Below the pieces are notes generated by a model. It saw only the letters and a program-made list of their open reading frames with translations, made no database searches and was not told the origin of the DNA. 64,000 bases of DNA from Polynucleobacter sp. Latsch14-2 (lineage in GTDB: Bacteria > Pseudomonadota > Gammaproteobacteria > Burkholderiales > Burkholderiaceae): assembly GCF_018881925.1 (NCBI RefSeq), contig NZ_JACVPL010000001.1, positions 124,001-188,000 of the forward strand, in the 5' to 3' direction. Numbering within the stretch: position 1 is the first letter of the stretch; every line of letters begins with the position of its first letter. A program made the translations under genes and the position numbers. Positions 24,900-34,982 of the stretch are shown one piece after another.

Positions 24900-25790
24900 T
24901 TAATTGAATAATTCAGATGAATATTGGCTGGCAGTGAAGGCTACTAAATCATTGATTCCCTCACCTTTGCCCAGGGCTAAAACAGCCGGTTTTGGCCCGT
25001 CTTGCAGGGTATGGGCAAGCGCACAGATGACGCCACCTTTAGCTGTGCCATCCAATTTGGTGACAATGATTCCCGTTAGTCCCAAAGCCGCATGGAAGGC
25101 TCTCACTTGGTTTAAGCCATTTTGACCAGTATTGCCATCAAGTACCAGCAAAGTCTGGTGAGGGGCCCCAGGAAGGGCCTTGCCAATGACGCGTTTCACC
25201 TTCTTGAGCTCTTCCATCAGGTGATCTTGTGTGGCAAGGCGTCCAGCGGTATCGATGATCAAAATATCGCTCTTGCGAGAGAGCGCCGCATGGATTGCAT
25301 CATGCGCTACCGCAGCAGCATCACCACCTTCTTGGATAATTACATCAACTTGATTGCGTCCACCCCATTCTAGGAGTTGGTTGCGTGCAGCAGCCCGGAA
25401 GGTGTCACCAGCAGCTAGCAATACAGACTTGCCTTGTGACTGGAAGAGGCGGCAGAGCTTACCGATAGTGGTGGTTTTCCCTGCGCCATTAACGCCAACG
25501 ACTAACCATACCTCAGGAATAGCCTCGAGAGTGCGGATGTAAAGCGGATTGGGTAAGGGTTCTAGTGCCCCAAGCAGTGCAGTGACTTCTTGAATTAGCA
25601 GAGATTGCAGAGCCTCCGGACTTGATGCCTTCTCTGATTTGGCGGCCCTACGCAACTTAGCAATTAATTGCTCGGTCGTAGGTAGCCCTACATCACTCTG
25701 GATGAGGGATTCTTCTAAAGTATCAAACCAAGCCTCATCAGTATGGCTGGATTTGAAAAGGGATCCGAGGGTTTTACGTAGGCCGAACAT
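24900..25790 (-). CDS. ftsY: Signal recognition particle receptor FtsY
   Basis: SRP GTPase that docks the SRP-ribosome complex at the inner membrane. 296 residues, comprising only the N and G domains; the long acidic A domain of E. coli FtsY is absent, as in many bacteria, leaving an N-terminus MFGLRKTLGSLFKSS that may form the membrane-binding helix. GTPase motifs: GVNGAGKTTTIGKL (P-loop, about 98-111), DTFRAAARNQL, DTAGRL and TKLDGTAKGG. rpoH lies downstream on the same strand but has its own promoter. Confidence 0.96.
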   Translation of the reverse strand: MFGLRKTLGSLFKSSHTDEAWFDTLEESLIQSDVGLPTTEQLIAKLRRAAKSEKASSPEALQSLLIQEVTALLGALEPLPNPLYIRTLEAIPEVWLVVGVNGAGKTTTIGKLCRLFQSQGKSVLLAAGDTFRAAARNQLLEWGGRNQVDVIIQEGGDAAAVAHDAIHAALSRKSDILIIDTAGRLATQDHLMEELKKVKRVIGKALPGAPHQTLLVLDGNTGQNGLNQVRAFHAALGLTGIIVTKLDGTAKGGVICALAHTLQDGPKPAVLALGKGEGINDLVAFTASQYSSELFN

Positions 25791-25837
25791 AGTCGATACA
25801 ATTTAAAACATCCATCTTATCAATTTAATCTAAGAAT

Positions 25838-27220
25838 ATGGTGATCCTGCAGATGCGCTCCACTTTATTTCAGCTTTTCTTTTTATTTCTCTCATATTCC
25901 CAATGTGCTTGGGCAGCCCCTGCCAACAAGTCACCGGATACCCATGAGTACCAGTTTGCCAATGGGCTCAAGCTCATAGTGCAAGAAGATCATCGTGCAC
26001 CTACTGTGGCTCATATGGTTTGGTATCGCGCTGGCTCTATGGACGAAGTAAATGGTCGAACTGGTGTAGCGCATGTACTGGAGCACATGATGTTTAAGGG
26101 CACCGAGAAGGTGAAGGCCGGAGAATTTTCTCGTTTAGTTGCCGCACTGGGTGGACGTGAGAATGCCTTTACCTCTCGTGAGTACACAGCCTACTTTCAG
26201 CAGGTAGAAAAATCAAAGCTTAACGAAGTGATGAAGCTTGAAGCAGACCGTATGTCAAATCTCAATTTTGATGATGCAGAATTCTTAAAAGAAATTCAGG
26301 TGGTGATGGAGGAGCGTCGTTTACGTACGGAAGACAATCCTAGCAGCCTCTTAAATGAGTCGCTAATGGCTACTGCGTTTATGAGCTCACCTTATCGTCA
26401 CCCAGTGGTGGGCTGGATGAATGATTTAGAAAATATGAGGGCTACAGATGCACGTGATTGGTATCGGAGTTGGTATGCTCCAAACAATGCAACAGTGATC
26501 ATTAGTGGCGATGTTGACCCAGAACAAACTAGACAAGCAGTAGAAAAATATTATGGTGTGATAGATACTCGGGTATTGCCAGTGCGTAAGCCGCAGTTAG
26601 AGCCTGTGCAAAAAGGCATCAAGCATGTTGAAGTGAAGGCGCCCGCAGATAGTCCTCAGTTAGCGATGGCTTGGAAGGTGCCACGGTTACAGGTGGGGGC
26701 GCTAGATGATGTTGAGCCCTATGCGCTTGAATTGCTCTCTGCAGTCTTGGATGGCTACGATAATGCCCGCTTAAATCGCATCATGATTAAACAAGAGCGT
26801 GTAGTTAATGATGTGGGCGTTTCGTACGACATGATTTCTCGCGGGCCGGCATTGTTTCAGATCAATGCAAGCATGGCAAAAGGTAAAACCATTGCGCAAG
26901 CGGAAGCGAGTGTTCGGAGAATCATAGGTGAGATAGTGCAAAAAGGTGTTCTAGACTCTGAGTTGAAGCGCATTAAGGTGCGATTACTCTCAAGTCAAAT
27001 CTATAAGCGTGACTCTATCTTTGGTCAGGCAATGGAAATTGGCAGCATTGAAATGGCCGGATTCTCTTGGCGTGATATTGATCCCATGTTGGAAAAAATG
27101 CAGACCATTACACCTGAACAGGTTCAGGCTGTCGCCAAAAAATATCTCTTAAATGAAAGCTTGACGATTGGCGTGTTAGATCCTCAAGCTCGTAAGTCTG
27201 CAGGACAGGAGAGAAAATAA
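25838..27220 (+). CDS. M16 family zinc metallopeptidase (catalytic partner)
   Basis: 460-residue periplasmic insulinase-family peptidase. A signal peptide ends near AWA/APAN (about residue 27). The inverted zinc motif HVLEHMMFKG (HxxEH) is intact, with the downstream glutamate of the zinc site expected in the following helix. It is the first of two tandem M16 genes; the next starts at its last base. The pairing is like the alpha/beta subunits of mitochondrial processing peptidase. Substrate unknown. The start at 25838 puts a weak TAATCT box six bases upstream; an ATG at 25853 is possible. Confidence 0.92.
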   Translation: MVILQMRSTLFQLFFLFLSYSQCAWAAPANKSPDTHEYQFANGLKLIVQEDHRAPTVAHMVWYRAGSMDEVNGRTGVAHVLEHMMFKGTEKVKAGEFSRLVAALGGRENAFTSREYTAYFQQVEKSKLNEVMKLEADRMSNLNFDDAEFLKEIQVVMEERRLRTEDNPSSLLNESLMATAFMSSPYRHPVVGWMNDLENMRATDARDWYRSWYAPNNATVIISGDVDPEQTRQAVEKYYGVIDTRVLPVRKPQLEPVQKGIKHVEVKAPADSPQLAMAWKVPRLQVGALDDVEPYALELLSAVLDGYDNARLNRIMIKQERVVNDVGVSYDMISRGPALFQINASMAKGKTIAQAEASVRRIIGEIVQKGVLDSELKRIKVRLLSSQIYKRDSIFGQAMEIGSIEMAGFSWRDIDPMLEKMQTITPEQVQAVAKKYLLNESLTIGVLDPQARKSAGQERK

Positions 27221-28554
27221 TGAAGGCAGTCCAATCACTTATTTGCGCAGTCATTTTTATGTTTGGGCTACTGCAATCTGCTTATGCTATTTTGCCAATT
27301 GAGAAGCTCAGTTCGGTTAAGGGTGCCAAAGCCTATTTGGTTCAGACCAGGACCTTGCCGATGGTGGATATTGAGATCAGCATTGATGCGGGTGACCGCT
27401 ACGATCCAGTCGGTAAGAATGGACTTGCATCCATGACCGCGGAGTTGATGCGTTATGGCGCTAGAGTACAAAAAGGCGTTTTAACTGAAGCGCAAATTGC
27501 TGACGAAATTGCCGATTTAGGTGCCGATATTGGAGTTTCAGTTGGTGGTGAGCGCGCTGTAATGCGTATTCGTAGTTTGAGTCGCAAAGATCTGCGTGAT
27601 CGCGCTGTGCAATTAGCATCTGTGATGTTAAGTGCGCCTACTTATGAAGCAGCAATATTGGAGCGCGAAAAACAGCGTGCCATTACCGGTTTGCTTGAGG
27701 CGGAAACGAGGCCTGAGGCAGTGCTTGAGCGCCGCTTTCGAAAATTAGTTTATGGCAACTACCCATTAGGCGAATCTCCTTCTGTGAAATCCGTTAGCTC
27801 GGTAAGTACTTCTGATTTAGCAAGATTTCATCAGCAGTTTTATCGAGGCGATCGCATGATTGTGAGTATTGTGGGCGATGTCAGCCCAATTGAAGCTAGC
27901 GAGATTGTTGAGACCCTACTCAAAAATATGCCGCAATCTGGAGTAATGATTCCAGCGCTTCCAGAATTACAACGCTCACCAATTGAGCCATTATCCAGTC
28001 GTGAAGTAGAAATTCCGTTTGATAGTCAACAAGCTCATATTGCCATAGGCATGACTGCTATTACGCGTAGCAATCCCGATTACTTTCCACTGATTGTTGG
28101 AAACTACATCTTAGGCGGCGGAGGATTTGTGTCGCGATTAATGTCGGAGGTGCGTGAGAAACGTGGTTTAGCTTATAGTGTCTTTAGCTACTTTGCCCCT
28201 GGTAAGGACACTGGTATTTTTCAGGCCGGCCTCCAAACGAAGGGTGACCAAGCAGCACTAGCCCTCGAGGTGATGAGTTCAACCATGGCCAATTTCATTA
28301 CGAATGGCGCCACCCCATCAGAACTACAAGCTGCTAAAGCCAACCTAATAAATGGTTTTCCATTGCGCATTGATAACAATCGTAAATTACTGGATAACGT
28401 TTCTTCAATTGCCTGGAATGATTTGCCATTGGACACCCTCGAAACCTGGACGCAAAAAGTTAACGCGGTGACCTTGGAGCAAGTGAGCGCCGCCTTTCAG
28501 AAATACCTTGCTATGGATCGCATGAAGATAGTCGTTTTGGGGACATCCAAATAA
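27220..28554 (+). CDS. M16 family peptidase-like protein lacking the zinc motif
   Basis: 444-residue partner of the preceding gene, overlapping its stop by one base. It has a signal peptide ending near residue 22 (LLQSAYA). The position of HxxEH is occupied by GLASMTAELMRYGA, so it should not bind catalytic zinc. The C-terminal R/Y motif (EKRGLAYSVFSYF) that completes the active site in dimeric M16B enzymes is present, whereas the first partner shows a different sequence there. This complementarity suggests an obligate heterodimer in the periplasm. Confidence 0.92.
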   Translation: MKAVQSLICAVIFMFGLLQSAYAILPIEKLSSVKGAKAYLVQTRTLPMVDIEISIDAGDRYDPVGKNGLASMTAELMRYGARVQKGVLTEAQIADEIADLGADIGVSVGGERAVMRIRSLSRKDLRDRAVQLASVMLSAPTYEAAILEREKQRAITGLLEAETRPEAVLERRFRKLVYGNYPLGESPSVKSVSSVSTSDLARFHQQFYRGDRMIVSIVGDVSPIEASEIVETLLKNMPQSGVMIPALPELQRSPIEPLSSREVEIPFDSQQAHIAIGMTAITRSNPDYFPLIVGNYILGGGGFVSRLMSEVREKRGLAYSVFSYFAPGKDTGIFQAGLQTKGDQAALALEVMSSTMANFITNGATPSELQAAKANLINGFPLRIDNNRKLLDNVSSIAWNDLPLDTLETWTQKVNAVTLEQVSAAFQKYLAMDRMKIVVLGTSK

Positions 28555-29183
28555 AAAAATTCTCAAACAAGCCCGCCTTAACGGGTCCAAGTTCAGACCC
28601 TCCTAAAAGAGTTCGTATTATTGGAGGCACTTGGCGTAGTCGCTTGATATCCGTCATTGATCTACCCGGATTGCGCCCTACGACGGATCGCATTCGCGAG
28701 ACACTATTTAATTGGCTAGGTCAAGATTTAACGGGCTTGCGCTGTTTTGATTTATTTGCAGGTACCGGGGTGTTGGGTTTTGAGGCGGCTTCAAGAGGGG
28801 CACAAGCGGTTGTTCTACTCGAGAAAGATAAAAAAGCTTATGCCAATTTGCTAGCTAACTTCAAATTGCTCCAATCTTCACCTGTATTGGGTTTTGTAGA
28901 GATATTGCATCAAGACAGTTTGGAGTTCTTAAGTTCCCAGCCAAATCTTTCAAGTAATTTGATTTTTATTGACCCGCCATTTCAGGAAGCGCACTTGCTC
29001 GATAAGGCGGTCATCCAGGCTGGTCGGGTCTGTGATGATGCTTTCGGGGGTGGTATTTATATTGAATTTCCAGTCAGCCGTAATCTCGGGGAAATAGAAG
29101 CCCTACTGCCCGGCTGGTATTGTGGAAAATACTTAGAGGCTGGGCAAGTAAAAGCTTGTCTATTCCGTAGCAGAAGGGACTAA
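28551..29183 (+). CDS. rsmD: 16S rRNA (guanine(966)-N2)-methyltransferase RsmD, non-canonical start
   Basis: Methylates G966 of 16S rRNA in the 30S subunit. Class-I fold with SAM loop FDLFAGTGVLGFEA and catalytic IFIDPPF. The conserved N-terminal block KRVRIIGGTWRSR is encoded in frame before 28644, yet no ATG, GTG or TTG lies upstream of it in the open frame. The first usual start is TTG 28644, inside that block (at its final Leu-Ile), and would remove it. The ATA at 28551 overlaps the previous stop (ATAA, like a mutated ATGA) and gives 210 residues; ATT 28617 is another option. The function is certain, the start is not. Confidence 0.85.
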   Translation: MKKFSNKPALTGPSSDPPKRVRIIGGTWRSRLISVIDLPGLRPTTDRIRETLFNWLGQDLTGLRCFDLFAGTGVLGFEAASRGAQAVVLLEKDKKAYANLLANFKLLQSSPVLGFVEILHQDSLEFLSSQPNLSSNLIFIDPPFQEAHLLDKAVIQAGRVCDDAFGGGIYIEFPVSRNLGEIEALLPGWYCGKYLEAGQVKACLFRSRRD

Positions 29184-29219
29184 ACTCTCCCCTGTAGCCG
29201 ATAAAGCCTTAGGAGAGTT

Positions 29220-30594
<1,375 letters not shown>

Positions 30595-30623
30595 GATGTG
30601 GGTCTAAGGATAAAAGCTTTTGT

Positions 30624-30653
30624 ACAAAAAAGAAAACCCGCAATTAAGCGGGT
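30624..30653 (-). terminator. Terminator after rplY
   Basis: On the minus strand ACCCGC, loop TTAATT, GCGGGT, then TTTTCTTTTTT. Short but with a long T tract. It sits between rplY and pth. Confidence 0.75.
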
Positions 30654-30685
30654 CTTATGGTTCGCAAAGAATGCAGCTTAAATCA

Positions 30686-31330
30686 TTAAGCCTTATCTTT
30701 TGCAGGCTCAGCTGCTGGAGTAGCTGCTGGAGCTGCAGGAGCGGCTTCTGTATCTGCAGATTTAACTGCTGGGATACGTGCATTAGCAAGTACAGGATTC
30801 TCTTGCTCGACGTGCAATACCAAAGTAACGCCTTTTGGCAATGTAAGGTCTTTAGCATGAATACCATGACCGCCAACTTCAATGCCGCCTAAGTCTACTT
30901 CGATGAACTCTGGCAGGTCTGCTGGTAAGCATGAGACTTCAAGTTCAGTTGTAATGTGACTTACAACTGCGCCTTGCAATTTCACTGCTGTTGAAGATTC
31001 AGCGTTAATGAAGTGCAGTGGAACGCGCATATGAACCTTCTCAGTCGCAGATACGCGCTGGAAGTCAATGTGCAAAACCAAAGGCTTGAATGGATGCATC
31101 TGATAATCGCGCAACAACACTTTTTGTGCTTTGCCATCGATTTCGAGATCTAGAATTGACGAGTGGAATGCTTCCTTGCGGAGAGCATGGAACAGAGCGT
31201 TATGGTCCAGCTCAATTGCTACAGCTGGATCTTTGCTACCGTAGATAATTCCCGGAGTTTTACCGGAGTTGCGCAGACGGCGGCTCGCACCCGTTCCCTG
31301 TACGCTTCTTTCAAAGGCTACTACTTTCAT
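30686..31330 (-). CDS. rplY: 50S ribosomal protein L25/general stress protein Ctc
   Basis: Binds 5S rRNA in the large subunit. 214 residues, the long Ctc form: an N-terminal L25 domain ([39 protein letters not shown]), a C-terminal beta domain ([19 protein letters not shown]), and an Ala/Pro-rich tail ([19 protein letters not shown]). GGGAA ribosome site. Follows prs, a common order. Confidence 0.96.
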   Translation of the reverse strand: MKVVAFERSVQGTGASRRLRNSGKTPGIIYGSKDPAVAIELDHNALFHALRKEAFHSSILDLEIDGKAQKVLLRDYQMHPFKPLVLHIDFQRVSATEKVHMRVPLHFINAESSTAVKLQGAVVSHITTELEVSCLPADLPEFIEVDLGGIEVGGHGIHAKDLTLPKGVTLVLHVEQENPVLANARIPAVKSADTEAAPAAPAATPAAEPAKDKA

Positions 31331-31466
31331 ATTGAATTCCCAAATTAAGGTTAATTTCCGTTCGCGACCAAACAGAAAAGCCTTCGATTATATCGTGGGA
31401 TTGGGTATTTTTATCCACTTTTGTCTAAAAACTGCCAATAGTGGGTGTAAAACGGGTAATTTTGGT

Positions 31467-32435
31467 TTATTCAGCGAACATCGACATCACAGAGTCACCC
31501 TTGCTAATCCGTGAAAGTGTTTCTGCGAGAAGGGGTGCAACGGTCAGCTGACGGATTTTTGAGACCTTCATAGCTTCTGGGGTCAAGGGAATGGTGTCGG
31601 TGACCACGAGTTCATCCAGTTGGGAGGCAGCAATACGCGCTACGGCGCCACCCGATAGAACCGCGTGAGTGCAGTAGGCAGTCACACCCTTGGCACCACG
31701 CTCTTTAAGAGCCTCAGCGGCCTTACAGAGGGTTCCGCCGGTATCAATGATGTCATCCATGATGACACAATGGCGACCTTCTACTTCGCCGATTAGGTGC
31801 ATGACTTCGGAAACGTTGGCTTTGGGGCGGCGTTTATCAATAATGGCTAAATCGGTGCCTAATTGCTTGGCCATAGCGCGGGCGCGCACTACACCCCCGA
31901 TATCTGGGGAAACGATGATGAGATCTTTTTTTGTCTTTTGAGCTTCTAGATCAGCCAGAAGAACTGGGGAGGCATAGATGTTGTCTACTGGGATATCAAA
32001 GAACCCTTGAATTTGGTCTGCATGGAGATCCATCGTTAAAACCCGCTCAATGCCAGCAACAGATTGGAGCATGTTTGCAACAATGCGAGCCGAGATTGCA
32101 ACGCGTGCTGAACGAGGACGACGATCCTGCCTGGCATAACCGAAGTAAGGAATCACTGCGGTTATGCGGCTTGCTGATGCTCGTTTTAGAGCATCAATCA
32201 TGATCATCAATTCCATCAAATTATCATTTGTCGGCGCACAGGTTGACTGAATCACAACGACATTTTTACCGCGAACATTTTCTTGGATTTCAACCTGAAT
32301 CTCGCCGTCTGAGAAGCGACCTACAAAAGCTTTTCCAAGCGAAAGATTCAGTTCTTTGGCAACAGCCTGCGCCAAAACGGGATTTGCATTGCCTGTGAAT
32401 AGAGTCAGTAAATCAGCGTTCATATGGGCGGACAT
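31467..32435 (-). CDS. prs: Ribose-phosphate pyrophosphokinase (PRPP synthetase)
   Basis: Makes PRPP from ribose 5-phosphate and ATP for nucleotides, histidine, tryptophan and NAD. 322 residues. Family motifs: [72 protein letters not shown] and the PRPP loop [13 protein letters not shown]. Two in-frame ATGs (32435, 32423); neither has a good ribosome site. It follows tRNA-Gln. Confidence 0.97.
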   Translation of the reverse strand: MSAHMNADLLTLFTGNANPVLAQAVAKELNLSLGKAFVGRFSDGEIQVEIQENVRGKNVVVIQSTCAPTNDNLMELMIMIDALKRASASRITAVIPYFGYARQDRRPRSARVAISARIVANMLQSVAGIERVLTMDLHADQIQGFFDIPVDNIYASPVLLADLEAQKTKKDLIIVSPDIGGVVRARAMAKQLGTDLAIIDKRRPKANVSEVMHLIGEVEGRHCVIMDDIIDTGGTLCKAAEALKERGAKGVTAYCTHAVLSGGAVARIAASQLDELVVTDTIPLTPEAMKVSKIRQLTVAPLLAETLSRISKGDSVMSMFAE

Positions 32436-32497
32436 GGGCTATTTTGGAATTTTGGTGTGGGTCGGATAAGTGCTTTTTGGTCGTATCTACAGTAAGT

Positions 32498-32574
32498 TGG
32501 CAGGGGAAGAAGGATTCGAACCTTCGCATGCTGGAATCAAAATCCAGTGCCTTAACCAGCTTGGCGATTCCCCT
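32498..32574 (-). tRNA. tRNA-Gln (anticodon TTG)
   Basis: 77 bases including an encoded CCA end. The seven-pair acceptor stem AGGGGAA/TTCCCCT, D stem GCC/GGC, anticodon stem CTGGA/TCCAG with loop TTTTGAT (anticodon TTG, reads CAA) and T arm GAAGG-TTCGAAT-CCTTC all pair. Discriminator base G fits tRNA-Gln. It lies between ispE and prs on the same strand, the usual betaproteobacterial place. Confidence 0.97.
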
Positions 32575-32579
32575 ACAGG

Positions 32580-33464
32580 TCATTCTGAAGAAATCAAATT
32601 GTAAGCGGGATTTTTATTTAGCCCCCGAACAATTCGACCCACCCATCCTTTTGGAAGCTTTTGCAAAAGATTTTCGAGTTTCGCGATATTTGTTTCAGCG
32701 CCTAAGGCTGTAAATACGCTACTTCCAGAGCCAGACATACGAGGCTCTGAGCCCGGTAATGCCACGCTGATCCAATCTAATGCTTGCTTCACTTCAGGAC
32801 ATATCCGCATCGCTACGATCTGACAATCATTCGAGTGATTTGACAATGGCGATGCAAGAAAGCCATCTATTGTAATCTGAGCATGGTCTCGGGTCAATTC
32901 AGGGTCTTGGAAAATCCTGGAAGTAGCAATGCTTTGCAGCGGAAAAATAACTAGAAAATCCCGAGATTCCAGGGAAATTTCTTGAATTTTCTCCCCAATT
33001 CCTTCCACAAAAGCATTGTGACCAAAGATAAAAAAGGGTATATCCGCCCCCAGTTTTAATCCCAACTTACTAAGAGCGACCTTATCTAAGTGAAGATTCC
33101 AGAGGTAGTTCAGTCCAATCAGGGTTGAGGCAGCATCCGATGAGCCGCCCCCAAGACCAGCGCCCATGGGTATTTCTTTTTTGAGGTTGATCTCAACCCC
33201 GCCCGAAACTTTCCCAAATTCTTTGAGGAGTTTTGCGGCACGAACCACTAAATCTTGCTCTGGAGGGACTCCTGGTATCGGGTTATTCCGACAGACTACA
33301 TTTTCAGGAATTGTTTTAAGTGTAAGGATGTCGCACCAATCAATCAGTTGAAAGACTGATTGAAGTAGGTGGTAGCCATCAGGTCGGCGTCCAACAATGT
33401 GTAGGAAAAGATTGAGCTTTGCTGGGCAATTGAGTTCTATGACGCCATGTTTTGCTTGAGTCAT
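32580..33464 (-). CDS. ispE: 4-diphosphocytidyl-2-C-methyl-D-erythritol kinase
   Basis: GHMP kinase of the non-mevalonate isoprenoid pathway. 294 residues from the ATG at 33464, one base after the upstream stop; an earlier in-frame start would overlap the TPR-LolB gene by 29 bases. Substrate segment CPAKLNLFLHIVGRRPDGYH, the ATP loop PMGAGLGGGSSDAAS (about 103-117) and PRMSGSGSSVF are intact. lolB-ispE-(tRNA)-prs is a conserved order. Confidence 0.96.
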   Translation of the reverse strand: MTQAKHGVIELNCPAKLNLFLHIVGRRPDGYHLLQSVFQLIDWCDILTLKTIPENVVCRNNPIPGVPPEQDLVVRAAKLLKEFGKVSGGVEINLKKEIPMGAGLGGGSSDAASTLIGLNYLWNLHLDKVALSKLGLKLGADIPFFIFGHNAFVEGIGEKIQEISLESRDFLVIFPLQSIATSRIFQDPELTRDHAQITIDGFLASPLSNHSNDCQIVAMRICPEVKQALDWISVALPGSEPRMSGSGSSVFTALGAETNIAKLENLLQKLPKGWVGRIVRGLNKNPAYNLISSE

Positions 33465-33465
33465 T

Positions 33466-34947
33466 TTAATTATCAAATACGAGGCGAATATCAATTGAGC
33501 CGATATTGGAGCTGCGAGTCATGACGAGTTTTTCTAGTTGGTTGGCATTGCCCCAACTGTAGTTCAGAGTCCAGCCGTCTTGAGTAATCTTGCTTACCTG
33601 AGCTTTTTCATTTCTTTCAACGCTAGCGTTGCCGCCAGGGCGCGCTTCTCCGCGTAGCCAGTTTGATAGTCCGCGAGCAGGCAGTGGGAGCCCTAAAGCT
33701 TTTTGAATTAAAGTGTCGGCATCGATGGCGGTAACCACTTCACCATTACGCTCAAGCGATGCTTCACCAGGTGTAATGGTAATTTTGGCAATAGAGCCAC
33801 CAACGGGATTGCGAATTTCTAATGTATCTATAAGTGCATCTTGAGTCAAGGTAAAGCCACCAGATCCACCTTGGTTTTGACTGTCAGTAAGTCCGGTGAT
33901 TTTGACAGCAAAGCGGCCATCCCATGTGCCTTTAGTCGTCTGTTCTGCAACCGACCAGTCAGGCTTTAGGCGCTTTATGGTTTCTTTCAGGGTAGCATTA
34001 TTGGCATCGAGCTTTTGGCCTTGATGCCATATATCTTCTGCCTCAGCGGGGCGATTCATCACCCACAACACTTCTCCTAAGTGGGCTGCAATATCTGCTT
34101 CTGGTTTTTGTGTAAACGCCTGTTGTAATTGTTCTAAAGCAAGCTCATTTTTTCCTAGACGGAAATTAACCCACCCAAGACTATCTAGGATGAATGCATC
34201 TCGTGGTGAGAGTTGGTGGGCTTTATTAATTAGACTAAAAGCCTCCGCAAGTTTGAGATTCCGGTCTGCAAGCGAATAGCCCAATGCATTAAGGGAGTTC
34301 ACATCGTTGGGCTTTTTACGCAAGATTTGACGTAATATTTTTTCCATTACATCTAGATGCCCAGCCTTTTCAGCGGACATGGCATAGGTGTACAAGATAT
34401 TGGGATCTTTAGGGTCCGGCTTGAGTAATGAAACGATCTGATAAAAAGCCAAGAGCGCTTGCGACTCATCAGTTGCTTTGCCTAGCAAAGATTGCAATTG
34501 CAATAAGGTATTTTCTCTTTGGGTGGGAGTTTGTTGGGCCAGTAACTCAGTTGTTGGTTTAACAAGATCTGACCAGCGCTGACTCAATGCCAATAGCGTA
34601 ATCAGAACTTCTTTTGGTTTGGTTTCTGACGACGGTGTAAGGCTATCCCAAAGCTGGGTGGCTTGCAGTGCTAAATCAGGGGAGCCGGCGGTAATGGCAA
34701 TCTCCATTGCGCGTTGAGCCAAACGCGGATCTCGGTACTGACGCGCCATTTCCATGTAGGTGTTATATGCCAAGCCAGCCTCTCCGCGCTGCAGGGCAAT
34801 CTCGGATGCCAGGACTTCAAACACGCCCGCCCCGGCATCTGCAGAGTTGACTTGGGCAAACGAGAGCCTTGGCAGGCATACTCCAGCACTGAGCATGGTG
34901 GCAATCAATAAACCCTGAAAATATGGCTTAAGCGTCAATTTAGTCAT
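33466..34947 (-). CDS. TPR protein fused to a C-terminal LolB domain
   Basis: 493 residues. Signal peptide about 1-32 (ends LSFA); Cys24 is preceded by AGV, a poor lipobox, so it is probably not a lipoprotein. Residues about 35-300 are TPR-like helical repeats (NSLNALGYSLADRNLKLAEA, DAFILDSLGWVNFRLGKNEL). From about 335 to the end is a LolB domain (WDGRFAVKITG, ALGLPLPARGLSNWLRGE, GWTLNYSW). LolB receives lipoproteins from LolA at the outer membrane and is normally a separate lipoprotein before ispE. The ATG at 34947 is chosen because TAGAAT lies six bases before it; a GTG at 34953 is possible. Confidence 0.85.
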   Translation of the reverse strand: MTKLTLKPYFQGLLIATMLSAGVCLPRLSFAQVNSADAGAGVFEVLASEIALQRGEAGLAYNTYMEMARQYRDPRLAQRAMEIAITAGSPDLALQATQLWDSLTPSSETKPKEVLITLLALSQRWSDLVKPTTELLAQQTPTQRENTLLQLQSLLGKATDESQALLAFYQIVSLLKPDPKDPNILYTYAMSAEKAGHLDVMEKILRQILRKKPNDVNSLNALGYSLADRNLKLAEAFSLINKAHQLSPRDAFILDSLGWVNFRLGKNELALEQLQQAFTQKPEADIAAHLGEVLWVMNRPAEAEDIWHQGQKLDANNATLKETIKRLKPDWSVAEQTTKGTWDGRFAVKITGLTDSQNQGGSGGFTLTQDALIDTLEIRNPVGGSIAKITITPGEASLERNGEVVTAIDADTLIQKALGLPLPARGLSNWLRGEARPGGNASVERNEKAQVSKITQDGWTLNYSWGNANQLEKLVMTRSSNIGSIDIRLVFDN

Positions 34948-34953
34948 AAGCAC

Positions 34954-34959
34954 ATTCTA
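34954..34959 (-). promoter_or_regulatory. Leaderless-type -10 box of the TPR-LolB gene
   Basis: Minus-strand TAGAAT, six bases (GTGCTT), then ATG at 34947-34945. No ribosome site, no clear -35. Faces the mutM promoter. Confidence 0.5.
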
Positions 34960-34970
34960 ATCCGCGAATC

Positions 34971-34976
34971 TACAAT
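34971..34976 (+). promoter_or_regulatory. Leaderless-type -10 box of mutM
   Basis: TACAAT, six bases (TCATTT), then the mutM ATG at 34983. No ribosome site between; no clear -35 box. Confidence 0.55.
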
Positions 34977-34982
34977 TCATTT

